Below, one piece after another: positions 17,165 to 27,058 of a stretch of 64,000 nt of DNA. Source of the DNA: Capnocytophaga sputigena (GTDB lineage: Bacteria > Bacteroidota > Bacteroidia > Flavobacteriales > Flavobacteriaceae); assembly GCF_900446695.1 (NCBI RefSeq), contig NZ_UAVP01000003.1:186001-250000 (forward strand), in the 5' to 3' direction. The notes under the pieces were generated by a model. It was not told the origin of the DNA, searched no databases, and saw only the letters and a program-made list of their open reading frames with translations. Position numbers and translations under genes: made by a program. Position 1 is the first letter of the stretch, and each line of letters starts with the position of its first letter.

Positions 17165-18781
17165 TTATGCGAGCATCGTTACAGGGTTCTCAATGTATGC
17201 TTTGAGAGTTTGCAAGAATTGAGCACCAGTAGCACCATCAATAGTACGGTGGTCGCAAGCAAGGGTTACTTGCATAGTATGACCTACTACTATTTGTCCA
17301 TTTTTCACTACGGGTTTCTCTACAATTGCACCTACTGAGAGGATAGCTGAGTTAGGCTGATTGATAATAGAAGTAAATACATCTACACCAAACATACCTA
17401 AGTTAGACACAGTGAATGTGCTACCTTCCATTTCAGCAGGAGTCAATTTTTTATTACGTGCTTTGCCTGCCAAATCTTTTACTAATGCACCTATTTGAGT
17501 AAGTGTTAATGAATCAGTAAATTTGATAACAGGAACTACTAAACCATCTTCAATAGCTACTGCGACCCCTACATTCACGTGTTTGTTGTACACAGTAGTA
17601 TCTCCTTTCCAAGAAGTGTTTACTTGAGGATGTTTTTTAAGTGCCATTGCACAAGCTTTCACTACCATATCATTGAAAGATATTTTTGTATCAGGCAAGT
17701 TGTTGATTTGAGCACGTGATGCCATTGCATTTTCCATATCAATTTCAATTGCTAAATAGTAGTGAGGAGCCGTAAATTTAGATTCTGACAAACGTTTTGC
17801 AATTGTTTTGCGCATTTGTGAGTTCTTCACTTCCTCAGTTACTTCTACACCCACAGGAATTACTGTTGGGATAGCTGAACTTGCTGAAACTGAAGCCGTA
17901 GTAGGAGCTGCTGCAGCCTTTGCACTTGGAATAAAGTTCTCTACATCTTTCTTCACAATACGTCCATTTTCTCCACTTCCTTTTACTTCAGTAAGGTTAA
18001 TACCTTTATCTTGAGCAATTTTCTTAGCCAAAGGTGAAGCAAACACACGGTCGTTAGCATTAGCTACTGGAGCAGCAACTGGAGCTGCTGTTTCAGCAGG
18101 TTTACTTTCAGCTTTAGGAGCTGCAGCTGCTGCTGGCGCACTACCACCTCCTTGTAATGCAGCTAATACTGTATTCACATCAGTACCTGCAGGACCTATG
18201 ATTGCCAACAATGAATCTACTGATGCACTTTCTCCCTCTTTCAAACCTACATATAATAAAGTTCCTGAGTAGAAAGATTCAAATTCCATTGTAGCTTTAT
18301 CAGTTTCGATTTCAGCTAAAATATCACCTTCTTTTACTGTATCTCCTACTTTTTTAAGCCAAGAAGCTACAGTACCTTCAGTCATTGTATCGCTAAGTCG
18401 AGGCATTGTTACCACTTCTACACCTGCAGGCATAGTAGCACCTGCAGCAGGAGCTGTAGCTACCTCAGCAACAGGTTTTGCTTCTTCAACTTTAGGAGCT
18501 GTTGCAGGAGCACCACCTCCAATAAGTGCTGAGATATCTTCACCTTCTTTACCAATGATAGCCAAAAGTGTATCTACTTTAGCTCCTTCACCTTCTTGTA
18601 ACCCTATATATAATAAGGTACCTGAGTGAAATGATTCAAACTCCATTGTAGCTTTGTCAGTTTCGATTTCAGCTAAAATGTCGCCTTCATTTACTTTATC
18701 GCCTACTTTTTTAAGCCACTTTGCAACAACACCTTCTTCCATAGTGTCGCTAAGACGTGGCATAGTAATAATTTCTGCCAT
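17165..18781 (-). CDS. Pyruvate dehydrogenase E2, dihydrolipoamide acetyltransferase
   Basis: E2 forms the core of the pyruvate dehydrogenase complex and transfers acetyl groups from lipoamide to CoA. The 538-residue protein has two tandem N-terminal lipoyl domains, each with the modified lysine in ETDKATMEFES (about residues 43 and 166). Alanine/proline linkers and a peripheral-subunit-binding domain (ASPLAKKIAQDKGINL, about 250-265) follow. The catalytic domain ends with the active-site CDHRTIDGATGA motif (about 510). The two lipoyl domains are nearly identical, indicating a recent internal duplication. It is cotranscribed behind E1-alpha with a 35-base gap. The E1-beta gene is not nearby. 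Confidence 0.95.
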   Translation of the reverse strand: MAEIITMPRLSDTMEEGVVAKWLKKVGDKVNEGDILAEIETDKATMEFESFHSGTLLYIGLQEGEGAKVDTLLAIIGKEGEDISALIGGGAPATAPKVEEAKPVAEVATAPAAGATMPAGVEVVTMPRLSDTMTEGTVASWLKKVGDTVKEGDILAEIETDKATMEFESFYSGTLLYVGLKEGESASVDSLLAIIGPAGTDVNTVLAALQGGGSAPAAAAAPKAESKPAETAAPVAAPVANANDRVFASPLAKKIAQDKGINLTEVKGSGENGRIVKKDVENFIPSAKAAAAPTTASVSASSAIPTVIPVGVEVTEEVKNSQMRKTIAKRLSESKFTAPHYYLAIEIDMENAMASRAQINNLPDTKISFNDMVVKACAMALKKHPQVNTSWKGDTTVYNKHVNVGVAVAIEDGLVVPVIKFTDSLTLTQIGALVKDLAGKARNKKLTPAEMEGSTFTVSNLGMFGVDVFTSIINQPNSAILSVGAIVEKPVVKNGQIVVGHTMQVTLACDHRTIDGATGAQFLQTLKAYIENPVTMLA

Positions 18782-18816
18782 TTATGTTCTTGTATTTAAT
18801 TAGTGTTTTTATTTTA

Positions 18817-19815
18817 TTAGAGTCTACTTGGCAAGAAAGGATAATTTTCTTGATCGTAAACCACGTCGTACATAATATGTTTTTCTGGGTAAGGTGATTC
18901 TTCAGCGAATCTCTCACACTCTGCCACACGTTCTTTTATACGTTCTTCAATCGCTTCTAACTCTGCATCGGTAGCGTATTTTTTCTTTTTGATAACTGCA
19001 AGTACATTAGTGATAGGGTCTTGTTTTTTATACTCCTCTACCTCTTCTTTTGTACGATAGTGTTGTGCATCCGACATAGAGTGACCACGATAACGATAAG
19101 TACGAATATCAAGTAAAGTAGGACCATCGCCACGGCGAGCTCTTTCTATAGCTTCGTATACTGCTTCTGCTACTGTTTCAGGGTGCATACCATCTACTGC
19201 TTGGCAAGGCATTTCATAACCTAAACCAAGTTTCCAAATATCTACGTGGTTTGCTGTTCTTTCTACTGAAGTCCCCATTGCGTAATGGTTGTTTTCCACA
19301 ATGAAAACTACTGGCAATTTCCATAACATCGCTAAGTTAAGCGTTTCATGAAAAGCACCTTGTCGCACAGCACCATCCCCCATAAAAGTAAGAGTTACTG
19401 CATCACGATTGAAGTACTTATCGGCGAAAGCCAAACCTGCCCCAAGAGCAATTTGTCCCCCTACAATACCGTGACCTCCATAAAAATGGTGTTCTTTAGA
19501 GAAAATGTGCATAGACCCTCCTAAACCAAGAGAAGTACCTGTAGCTTTGCCATATAATTCTGCCATAATACGTTTAGGATCAACACCCAAACCTATAGGT
19601 TGTACGTGGCAACGATAAGATGTAATCATCTTGTCCTTAGTCAAATCCATTGCGTGAAGACAACCTGCAGCCACAGCCTCTTGTCCGCTATAAAGATGCA
19701 AGAAACCTCTTACTTTTTGCTGAATATAAACTGCTGCAAGTTTATCTTCAAACTTTCTCCAAAAAAGCATATCCTCGTACCATTTTAGGTACACTTCTTT
19801 ATCAAATTTTTTCAT
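18817..19815 (-). CDS. pdhA: Pyruvate dehydrogenase E1 component, alpha subunit
   Basis: The alpha subunit of thiamine-diphosphate-dependent E1 decarboxylates pyruvate together with a beta subunit. The 332-residue protein has the TPP/Mg motif GDGAVRQGAFHETLNLA (about 148-164), ending with the downstream VFIVENN. The phosphorylation-loop region YRYRGHSMSD (about 252-262) is also visible. It begins an operon with E2 on the minus strand. Branched-chain E1-alpha is the main alternative, but the SGQEAVAAG and FYGGHGIVGGQIALGAG segments favour the pyruvate enzyme. Confidence 0.95.
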   Translation of the reverse strand: MKKFDKEVYLKWYEDMLFWRKFEDKLAAVYIQQKVRGFLHLYSGQEAVAAGCLHAMDLTKDKMITSYRCHVQPIGLGVDPKRIMAELYGKATGTSLGLGGSMHIFSKEHHFYGGHGIVGGQIALGAGLAFADKYFNRDAVTLTFMGDGAVRQGAFHETLNLAMLWKLPVVFIVENNHYAMGTSVERTANHVDIWKLGLGYEMPCQAVDGMHPETVAEAVYEAIERARRGDGPTLLDIRTYRYRGHSMSDAQHYRTKEEVEEYKKQDPITNVLAVIKKKKYATDAELEAIEERIKERVAECERFAEESPYPEKHIMYDVVYDQENYPFLPSRL

Positions 19816-19908
19816 TTGTTAATGTATATAAAAGTCTATTCGTTTTAAAAATATTTGCAAAGGTGCAAAAAAAAAATAACGTAACCAAAAAATATTTAAA
19901 AAAATTTA

Positions 19909-19916
19909 TACCTTTG
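19909..19916 (+). promoter_or_regulatory. -7 box of the GH20 gene
   Basis: TACCTTTG lies 27 bases before the ATG at 19944. No convincing -33 TTG is visible at normal spacing in the A-rich upstream stretch. Confidence 0.5.
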
Positions 19917-19943
19917 TCCCATTAATTCAAATTTATAAACGTA

Positions 19944-22283
19944 ATGAAGATAAAATTAACTTCCGCACTTTTGTTATTGATGACGATGATTTCTTGTAAA
20001 TCAACGACTACCAATGGAGAAGGGAGTACTGCAAACTATGAAATAGTTCCTGCTCCTGAAATGATTACTAACCCTCAAACTGAAGCTGATAAACCTTTTG
20101 TTCTTACAGCTGATACCAAGCTCATTTATCCTGAAGGTGATACTGCTTTACAACAGTACGCTGGATTCTTGCAAGAGTACATCAAAAAACAAACAGGAAT
20201 AGAAGTGAAAGTAGCCCCTAACCAAAACGATGAAGCGAATATTATTTCTCTATCACAAAACTACTCTAACGACAATAAAGAGGCTTACCAAGTAACCATT
20301 ACTGCCAACAACATTACTATAAATGGAGCTTCTAAAGCTGGAACTTTCTATGGAGTACAATTTTTAAGAAAATCAATCCCCGTACAAAAGGTAAGTAAAG
20401 TAACTTTCCCTGCTAAAATAATAACTGATAAACCCTTTTTTGCTTATCGTGGAGCTCATTTAGATAGTGCTCGCCACTTCTTCTCTGCCGACTCTGTACG
20501 CATCTATATAGATATGCTCGCTCTTCACAATATCAACAAATTCCATTGGCATCTCACTGATGACCAAGGTTGGCGTTTTGAATCTAAAAAATATCCTGAA
20601 CTCACTGTGGTAGGTAGTACCCGTAGCCAAACGATGTTAGGTAAAGAATGGGATAAGTTCGACGGCAAACCTCACAGTGGTTTTTATACTCAACAAGAGA
20701 TGAAAGAGCTTGTAAAATATGCTGCAGAACGCAATATTACCATCATCCCTGAAATTGATCTTCCTGGTCACATGGTAGCTGTTTTAGCTACTTATCCAAA
20801 ATTAGGCTGTACTGGAGGTCCCTACAAAGTAAGAGAAACTTGGGGAGTTGCTGAAGATGTACTTTGTGCAGGTAATGACGAAACTTATGATTTTATCAAA
20901 AACATATTAGAAGAAGTAACCGAAATATTCCCTTCTGAATATATTCATATCGGGGGAGATGAATGCCCTAAAAACAGTTGGAAAAAATGTTCTAAATGTC
21001 AAGCTAAAATAAAGGATTTAGGTATCAAGGGTGATGCTAAACATACTGCTGAAGAATATTTGCAAAGCCACATAATCACCTTTGCTGAAGAAGTGTTAGC
21101 TAAAAAAGGTCGCAAGATGATTGGTTGGGATGAAATTCTCGAAGGTGGTTTAGCTCCTAATGCTACTGTAATGTCTTGGAGAGGTATTGGCGGTGCTATT
21201 GAAGCTGCTAAATCTAACCACGATGCGATTATGACCCCTATGTCATTCTGCTATTTTGATTTTTATCAAACTGATAAAACTGATAAAGAACCTCTTGCTA
21301 TAGGTAATTATCTTCCTGTAGAACGTGTATACTCTTTCAATCCTTATCCTGAAGCTCTAAATAAAGAACAACAAAAACATATTTTGGGAGTTCAAGCTAA
21401 TATTTGGACAGAATATATTCAAACTTTTAAACACGTTGAATATATGGCGTTGCCACGTATGGCTGCTTTAGCTGAAGTTCAATGGGTAGCTCCTACTAAA
21501 CCTAAAAATTATCAAGAATTTTTACAACGTTTAATGCGCTTGCTTCCTATTTATGAAGTGGAAGGTTATACTTATGCTAAACATATTTTTGATCTTCGTG
21601 CTGAAGTAAAACCTGGTGTAGATGAAATCAATGTTACTTTCTCTTGTTTGCAAGACACTCCTATTTATTATACTACTGATGGCAGTGAACCTACTAAAAA
21701 TTCTAATGTATACAAAGAACCTTTAAAACTTACTCAAAACACAAATTTGAAAGCCAAAGTATTTGGCAAAGAAGGTGAAAGTGAGTTCAACCAAGAGTTC
21801 TTTTTTAATAAAGCAACTGTACGCCCTATAGAATTCCTTAGCAAGCCTACACAAAATTACGCCTATAATGGTGCTATCACCTTAGTAGATGGAAGAAAAG
21901 GAGGTACAAACTCTCGCTCTAGTGAATGGTTAGGTTTTAGTGAAGCTCCTTGTGAAGCACTTATCACCTTAAAAAATAATACTTTAGTAAAAGAAGTGAG
22001 TTTCAATGCTTTCATTGAAACTGGTGATTGGATTTATCCTCCTACTAATTTTGAAGTGTGGGGGTCTAAAGATGGCAAAAACTATGAGTTACTCGGTAAA
22101 GAAAGTTACGCTCTACCTAAAGAACATTTTAAAGAAATAAAAACTTATACGCTATCTTTTCCTGAAAAAGAAGTTACTTATCTAAAAGTAAAAATCAATG
22201 AAGTAAACAAGATTCCTGCTTTTCACGAAGGAGCTGCAGGCAACCCCGGTTTCCTTTTTATTGATGAAATACAAGTAAACTAA
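19944..22283 (+). CDS. GH20 beta-N-acetylhexosaminidase lipoprotein
   Basis: GH20 exo-hexosaminidases remove terminal GlcNAc or GalNAc by substrate-assisted catalysis. The 779-residue protein begins with a lipoprotein signal (lipobox MISC, Cys at residue 18), so it is membrane-anchored, probably at the outer membrane or cell surface. A GH20b domain (about 35-160) precedes the catalytic barrel. The Asp-Glu pair lies in HIGGDECPKNSW (about 338-339), and FHWHLTDDQGWR is typical. A chitobiase-like C-terminal segment (YYTTDGSEPTKNS) and a discoidin-like F5/8 domain complete the protein. With the GH95 fucosidase it suggests use of host glycoprotein glycans. Confidence 0.94.
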   Translation: MKIKLTSALLLLMTMISCKSTTTNGEGSTANYEIVPAPEMITNPQTEADKPFVLTADTKLIYPEGDTALQQYAGFLQEYIKKQTGIEVKVAPNQNDEANIISLSQNYSNDNKEAYQVTITANNITINGASKAGTFYGVQFLRKSIPVQKVSKVTFPAKIITDKPFFAYRGAHLDSARHFFSADSVRIYIDMLALHNINKFHWHLTDDQGWRFESKKYPELTVVGSTRSQTMLGKEWDKFDGKPHSGFYTQQEMKELVKYAAERNITIIPEIDLPGHMVAVLATYPKLGCTGGPYKVRETWGVAEDVLCAGNDETYDFIKNILEEVTEIFPSEYIHIGGDECPKNSWKKCSKCQAKIKDLGIKGDAKHTAEEYLQSHIITFAEEVLAKKGRKMIGWDEILEGGLAPNATVMSWRGIGGAIEAAKSNHDAIMTPMSFCYFDFYQTDKTDKEPLAIGNYLPVERVYSFNPYPEALNKEQQKHILGVQANIWTEYIQTFKHVEYMALPRMAALAEVQWVAPTKPKNYQEFLQRLMRLLPIYEVEGYTYAKHIFDLRAEVKPGVDEINVTFSCLQDTPIYYTTDGSEPTKNSNVYKEPLKLTQNTNLKAKVFGKEGESEFNQEFFFNKATVRPIEFLSKPTQNYAYNGAITLVDGRKGGTNSRSSEWLGFSEAPCEALITLKNNTLVKEVSFNAFIETGDWIYPPTNFEVWGSKDGKNYELLGKESYALPKEHFKEIKTYTLSFPEKEVTYLKVKINEVNKIPAFHEGAAGNPGFLFIDEIQVN

Positions 22284-22299
22284 GTTTTTTATACTCATA

Positions 22300-22341
22300 A
22301 AAAGAAGCTGTCTGAATAGTTTTTTAGGCAGCTTTCTTTTT
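22300..22341 (+). terminator. Terminator after the GH20 gene
   Basis: A hairpin pairs GAAGCTGTCT with AGGCAGCTTTC (one bulge, one wobble), followed by a TTTTT run. Confidence 0.7.
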
Positions 22342-22455
22342 GTCACAAACAATCAAACTTTATAATTTTTCTCCAAAACCTTAAAAAACACCAACTTTAC
22401 TTTCGTAACGGCACAATATTTGTACAATAGATAAACACTAAAAATAATTTATACT

Positions 22456-23457
22456 ATGGAACAAAGAACATCTGTAGATATCAGTCAGATAAACGAAAAA
22501 ATAGAGCGTGAAAGCGTATTCATTGATGCTCTCACCAATGAAATGAATAAAGTAATTGTAGGGCAAAAGCATATGGTTAACGCCCTACTTATTGGTTTAT
22601 TAGGTAAAGGGCATATCCTTTTAGAAGGAGTACCTGGGTTAGCTAAAACGCTTTCTATCAATACTCTTGCTAAATCAGTACACGGGTCATTTAGCCGTAT
22701 CCAGTTTACTCCCGATTTGTTACCTGCCGATGTGATAGGTACAATGACCTACAACATCAAGCAAAATGAATTCTCCATTAAAAAAGGACCTATCTTCGCA
22801 AATTTTGTCTTAGCCGACGAAATCAACCGTGCTCCTGCTAAAGTACAATCTGCTCTATTAGAGGCTATGCAAGAACGACAAGTAACCATAGGTGACTCCA
22901 CTTTTAAACTCGATGCTCCTTTTATGGTTATGGCTACTCAAAACCCTGTAGAACAGGAAGGTACTTATCCTCTTCCTGAAGCCCAAGTAGACCGTTTTAT
23001 GCTCAAAACAGTTATTGATTATCCTAAATTAGACGAGGAGCAACAGATTATGCGCGATAATCTTAGCAATAGTTATGCAGTAGTAAATCAAACAGTGAGT
23101 TTAGAGCAAATTCTCAAAGCTCAATCAGCAGTACGTGAAGTGTATATGGATGAAAAGATTGAAAAGTATATCTTAAACATCATTTTTGCAACTCGTTATC
23201 CTGAAAAGTATAATTTGGCTGAACTTAAGCCTCTTATTAGCTTTGGGGCATCACCTCGTGGTAGTATCAATTTAGCTATGGCTGCTAAATGTTATGCTTT
23301 TATCAAACGTCGTGGTTATGTAATTCCTGAGGATGTACGAGCTGTAGTGTTTGATGTATTGCGCCATCGTATTGGTATCACCTATGAAGCAGAGGCTGAG
23401 AATATTACCTCAGTGGAGATGATTCACAAAATAGTAAATACAATAGAAGTACCTTAG
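22456..23457 (+). CDS. MoxR-family AAA ATPase
   Basis: MoxR ATPases act as chaperone-like partners of von Willebrand A proteins. The 333-residue protein has Walker A in LEGVPGLAKTL (about 55-65), Walker B LADEINRAPAKVQSALLEAM (about 117-136) and sensor/pore motifs ATQNPVEQEGTYPLPEAQVDRF (about 158-179). It heads an operon with DUF58, BatD-like and BatA genes, a widespread Bacteroidota arrangement linked to envelope stress or aerotolerance. The gap to the DUF58 gene is 59 bases. Confidence 0.95.
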   Translation: MEQRTSVDISQINEKIERESVFIDALTNEMNKVIVGQKHMVNALLIGLLGKGHILLEGVPGLAKTLSINTLAKSVHGSFSRIQFTPDLLPADVIGTMTYNIKQNEFSIKKGPIFANFVLADEINRAPAKVQSALLEAMQERQVTIGDSTFKLDAPFMVMATQNPVEQEGTYPLPEAQVDRFMLKTVIDYPKLDEEQQIMRDNLSNSYAVVNQTVSLEQILKAQSAVREVYMDEKIEKYILNIIFATRYPEKYNLAELKPLISFGASPRGSINLAMAAKCYAFIKRRGYVIPEDVRAVVFDVLRHRIGITYEAEAENITSVEMIHKIVNTIEVP

Positions 23458-23516
23458 CAGGTAAAGTCAACAAACTGATAAGGGTATGTAAGTAATAAAT
23501 TAATCGCTTATTTATT

Positions 23517-24383
23517 TTGGATACTAAAGAAATATTAAAAAAAGTACGTAAGATAGAGATAAAAACACGTAAACTCTCCGATAATATTTTTGGAGGAGAA
23601 TATCACTCTACCTTCAAAGGTCGTGGTATGACCTTCAGTGAAGTGCGCCCCTACCAGTTTGGCGATGATATCCGTAATATCGATTGGAATGTAACAGCTC
23701 GCTACAACGAACCTTTTGTTAAAGTTTTTGAAGAAGAGCGTGAACTTACTCTAATGTTGATGATAGATGTGAGTGGTAGTGAGCTCTTTGGTACCGAACA
23801 GCAATTCAAAAGTGAACTCATCACTGAAATAGCAGCTACTTTAGCTTTTTCAGCCCTACAAAACAACGACAAAACAGGTTTGATTCTCTTCTCCGACCAA
23901 ATAGAGTTGTATATACCTCCTAAAAAAGGTAAATCTCACGTACTACGTATTATCAGAGAACTTATAGAGTTTCAACCCAAAAGTTTGAAGACAAATATTT
24001 CTGAAGCCTTACAATTTCTCAGCAGAGTAAGCAAGAAAAAAGCGATTGTGTTTATGCTCTCCGATTTTATGGATAAAGGTTATGAGAAACCTATACAAAT
24101 AGCTGCTAAAAAACACGATATTACCGGCATTCGCATCTATGACAAAAAAGAAACTGAATTGCCTAATTTGGGATACATAATGGTAAAAGATGCTGAAACA
24201 GGAATGCTAATGCGCGTAAATACTTCTTCAGCTGCAGTACGAAAAGAGTATGCAAAGCAATATCGCGAAACAGTAAACTACTTTGAGACTCTTTGGCAAA
24301 AATCGGGTGCTGGCGTAGTAAGCTGTAGAGACGATGAGAGTTACACCCAAAAACTATTAGGATACTTCAAAAATAGGAGTTAG
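23517..24383 (+). CDS. DUF58 domain protein (TTG start)
   Basis: A 288-residue cytoplasmic protein with the DUF58 signature RPYQFGDDIRNIDWNVTAR (about 41-59) and a VWA-like metal-site segment IDVSGSELFG (about 83-92). Such proteins are encoded next to MoxR and are thought to be its substrates or adaptors. The start is a TTG, because the conserved segment from KKVRKIEIKTRKLSD onward lies upstream of the first ATG (residue 38). A rare initiation codon may limit expression. The second gene of the bat-type operon. Confidence 0.9.
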   Translation: MDTKEILKKVRKIEIKTRKLSDNIFGGEYHSTFKGRGMTFSEVRPYQFGDDIRNIDWNVTARYNEPFVKVFEEERELTLMLMIDVSGSELFGTEQQFKSELITEIAATLAFSALQNNDKTGLILFSDQIELYIPPKKGKSHVLRIIRELIEFQPKSLKTNISEALQFLSRVSKKKAIVFMLSDFMDKGYEKPIQIAAKKHDITGIRIYDKKETELPNLGYIMVKDAETGMLMRVNTSSAAVRKEYAKQYRETVNYFETLWQKSGAGVVSCRDDESYTQKLLGYFKNRS

Positions 24384-24409
24384 GATTTAGAAAGATAAAG
24401 GACTAAAAA

Positions 24410-26050
24410 ATGAAACAAATATTATATTTCATATTAATATTATTTGTATTCCCTACTCTTCACGCACAAGAAGTGAAAGTAGCAACTAGTACAAAAAACA
24501 TAAAGATAGGAGAACAAATAGAGTATAAAATATCTGTACAAGCTCCTGCCGATGCCACTGTGGTATTCCCTGAAGGTCAAACTTTTGGAGCTTTGGAAAT
24601 GGTAAAAACTAATCCTACCGATACCTTGAAAGAGGCAGGTAAATTCCGTTTGGAAAAAGCCTATTACCTCACTCAATTCGACGAGGGTAAATACACCATC
24701 CCACAACAAAAAATACAGATTAGCCATAAAGATTTTTATACTGATTCACTACTCGTAGAAGTACATAATGTAGCCGTAGACACGCTCAAACAGCCTTTAT
24801 ATGACGCTAAACCTATTGCCGATGTAACCTCTCCCTCCTCTTCTCTCCTTTGGCTATGGATTGTTTTAGGTATAGTTGCTCTTCTTTTAACTGCTGCCGC
24901 TTCATACTTTTTTGTATTTCGCAAGAAAAAACTATCCGCTGAAGAAGAACGTAAAAAACTACCTCCTTTTGAACGTGCTATTCAGGATTTAAAAGATTTA
25001 CAAAATTCTAAATACCTTATAGAATCTCAACACAAAGCCTATTATACACGACTTACAGATATTGTAAAAGAATATTTGGAAGACGAGGTACACATTTTAG
25101 CTAAAGAAAGTACTACCGATGAACTCTTAGCTAAAATCAACGATTTACAACAAAATGGAAAATTACATTTATCGGCAGAAACTATCAGTAACCTCAAACG
25201 CGTATTACAAAATGCCGACTTGGTGAAATTTGCTAAGAGTAAACCTTCTGATAGCAACGCTGAATACGACCGTGAAACTATTGAAAATGTAGTTATCAAA
25301 ACTAAGGAGGCCATCCCTATAGTAGTTGCAGAAGGAGAAACCCCTGCTCAAGACGCTTTTGTGATGAGTGTACTAAAAATAAGAGAACGCAAGAAAAAAC
25401 GCAATCGCATAGCCTTGATAGCTTCCCTCTGCTTTATATTGTCAACTCCTGTACTCCTTATTGGATATAATCTATTGAAAAATAAATATTTCAATACTTA
25501 TGCAAATATCAATCGCAGTGAGTGGGTAACAAGTGATTATGGCTATCCTATTACTGAACTTACTACTCCTGAAGTACTCATTCGTAAGCAAATAGTAGAT
25601 ATTACCGAATACAAATCTATCATAGATAAACAATATACGTTCTATTATGGTAGTATTAATTCACCTCTCTACATAATGACGAATATCATTACTTTTAAAA
25701 AAGATACTCAAAATACAACACCTCAACAAGAAGGACAAGACGGCGGACTTACTTTAGACCCGAAAAAAGTGAATGAAATTGTGCTTTCACAATTAGATAA
25801 AGCTAAGGCAAAGAATATTTCTACCTTGGCAGAAGAATATACCTCGCCCAGTGGTGCTAAAGGTATGAAAGTATTTGGTAAAATGAGTATTCCTGATGAA
25901 AAAGGCAATTATTTTAATGCTTTGTATGAACTCTATAGTTTTACTGAAAATGGTGCTCTGCAACAAGTACTTATCACTCATATAGACGAACCTAACGCCG
26001 GAGAAATAGCTCAAAAGGTCATCAATTCTATAGCTTTTAAAACAGAATAG
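24410..26050 (+). CDS. BatD-like membrane protein
   Basis: A 546-residue protein with a signal peptide (1-19, ending LHAQ) and a periplasmic beta-sandwich of BatD type (about 20-135). A membrane helix (about 147-170), a cytoplasmic helical domain (about 180-300), a second membrane helix (about 332-355) and a C-terminal domain of unknown fold follow. It sits between DUF58 and BatA genes as expected for the Bat operon. The domain after the second helix looks like a lineage-specific addition, so the protein may combine BatD with another module. Confidence 0.75.
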   Translation: MKQILYFILILFVFPTLHAQEVKVATSTKNIKIGEQIEYKISVQAPADATVVFPEGQTFGALEMVKTNPTDTLKEAGKFRLEKAYYLTQFDEGKYTIPQQKIQISHKDFYTDSLLVEVHNVAVDTLKQPLYDAKPIADVTSPSSSLLWLWIVLGIVALLLTAAASYFFVFRKKKLSAEEERKKLPPFERAIQDLKDLQNSKYLIESQHKAYYTRLTDIVKEYLEDEVHILAKESTTDELLAKINDLQQNGKLHLSAETISNLKRVLQNADLVKFAKSKPSDSNAEYDRETIENVVIKTKEAIPIVVAEGETPAQDAFVMSVLKIRERKKKRNRIALIASLCFILSTPVLLIGYNLLKNKYFNTYANINRSEWVTSDYGYPITELTTPEVLIRKQIVDITEYKSIIDKQYTFYYGSINSPLYIMTNIITFKKDTQNTTPQQEGQDGGLTLDPKKVNEIVLSQLDKAKAKNISTLAEEYTSPSGAKGMKVFGKMSIPDEKGNYFNALYELYSFTENGALQQVLITHIDEPNAGEIAQKVINSIAFKTE

Positions 26051-26051
26051 T

Positions 26052-27053
26052 ATGCTTAAAAATATTACATTTGCGAATCCTCAATTCTTTTGGTTACTAT
26101 TAGTTTTACCACTAATGGTAGTGTGGTATGGTTATTGGAATAAAAAATCTAAACCAAATGTTACTTTATCCTCTACAATCGCGTTTAAAAAGATGAGTTC
26201 GTGGAAGGATTACTTATACCATTCTCTTTTTGCTTTCCGTTTGTTTGCTGTTACTTTAATTATTATAGCCTTAGCGCGCCCTCAAACACATTCCGAAAAT
26301 GCACAAACTAAAATTACCGATGGAATAGATATTGTAATGGCAATAGATGTCTCATCAAGTATGCTTTCTCAAGACCTAAAACCTAACCGTTTTGAAGCCT
26401 TGAAAAAAGTAGCCTCCCAGTTTGTAAAAGACCGCCCTAACGATCGTATAGGTTTAGTGGTATACGCTGGAGAAAGTTATACCAAAACACCTGTAACTAC
26501 AGATAAGGGCATTATTCTTAGTTCATTAGCTGAACTTACTTATGGACAAGTAGAAGATGGCACCGCTATAGGTATGGGGTTAGCCACGGCTGTAAACCGT
26601 CTTAAAGAGAGCAAAGCTAAAAGTAGAGTGATTATCCTCCTTACTGATGGGGTAAACAACACAGGAGTAATTGATCCTCTCATTGCTGCTGAATTAGCTG
26701 CTGAATATGGTATCAAAGTGTATACCGTAGGCATTGGCACTAATGGTATGGCTCTTTCTCCTTATGCACTCAACCCCGATGGCAGTATAATGTACCGAAT
26801 GTTACAAGTGGAAATTGATGAATCATTGATGAAAAAAATCGCACAAGTAACTCACGGACGTTATTTCCGCGCTACTAACAACCAAAAACTCCAACAGATT
26901 TACGATGAAATCAACAAATTAGAAACCTCTAAAATAGAAGAGTTTAAATATACTGAAGTAGACGAAAAATTCCGCTTGTTAGTAATCATCGCTACTGCTC
27001 TATTGTTCCTTGAGTTCCTTTTAAAACATACTGTTTTTAGGAATGAAATATAA
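26052..27053 (+). CDS. batA: BatA-type von Willebrand factor A membrane protein
   Basis: A 333-residue inner-membrane protein with an N-terminal pair of helices (about 8-25 and 58-75). A VWA domain has an intact MIDAS motif DVSSSM (about 97-102) and the LLTDGVNNTG Walker-like strand, and a C-terminal helix (about 310-326) follows. In Bacteroides the Bat proteins aid aerotolerance. Normally batB and TPR genes batC/batE follow, but here the next gene is nth, so the operon is shortened. It starts one base after the preceding stop. Confidence 0.92.
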   Translation: MLKNITFANPQFFWLLLVLPLMVVWYGYWNKKSKPNVTLSSTIAFKKMSSWKDYLYHSLFAFRLFAVTLIIIALARPQTHSENAQTKITDGIDIVMAIDVSSSMLSQDLKPNRFEALKKVASQFVKDRPNDRIGLVVYAGESYTKTPVTTDKGIILSSLAELTYGQVEDGTAIGMGLATAVNRLKESKAKSRVIILLTDGVNNTGVIDPLIAAELAAEYGIKVYTVGIGTNGMALSPYALNPDGSIMYRMLQVEIDESLMKKIAQVTHGRYFRATNNQKLQQIYDEINKLETSKIEEFKYTEVDEKFRLLVIIATALLFLEFLLKHTVFRNEI

Positions 27054-27058
27054 TACAA

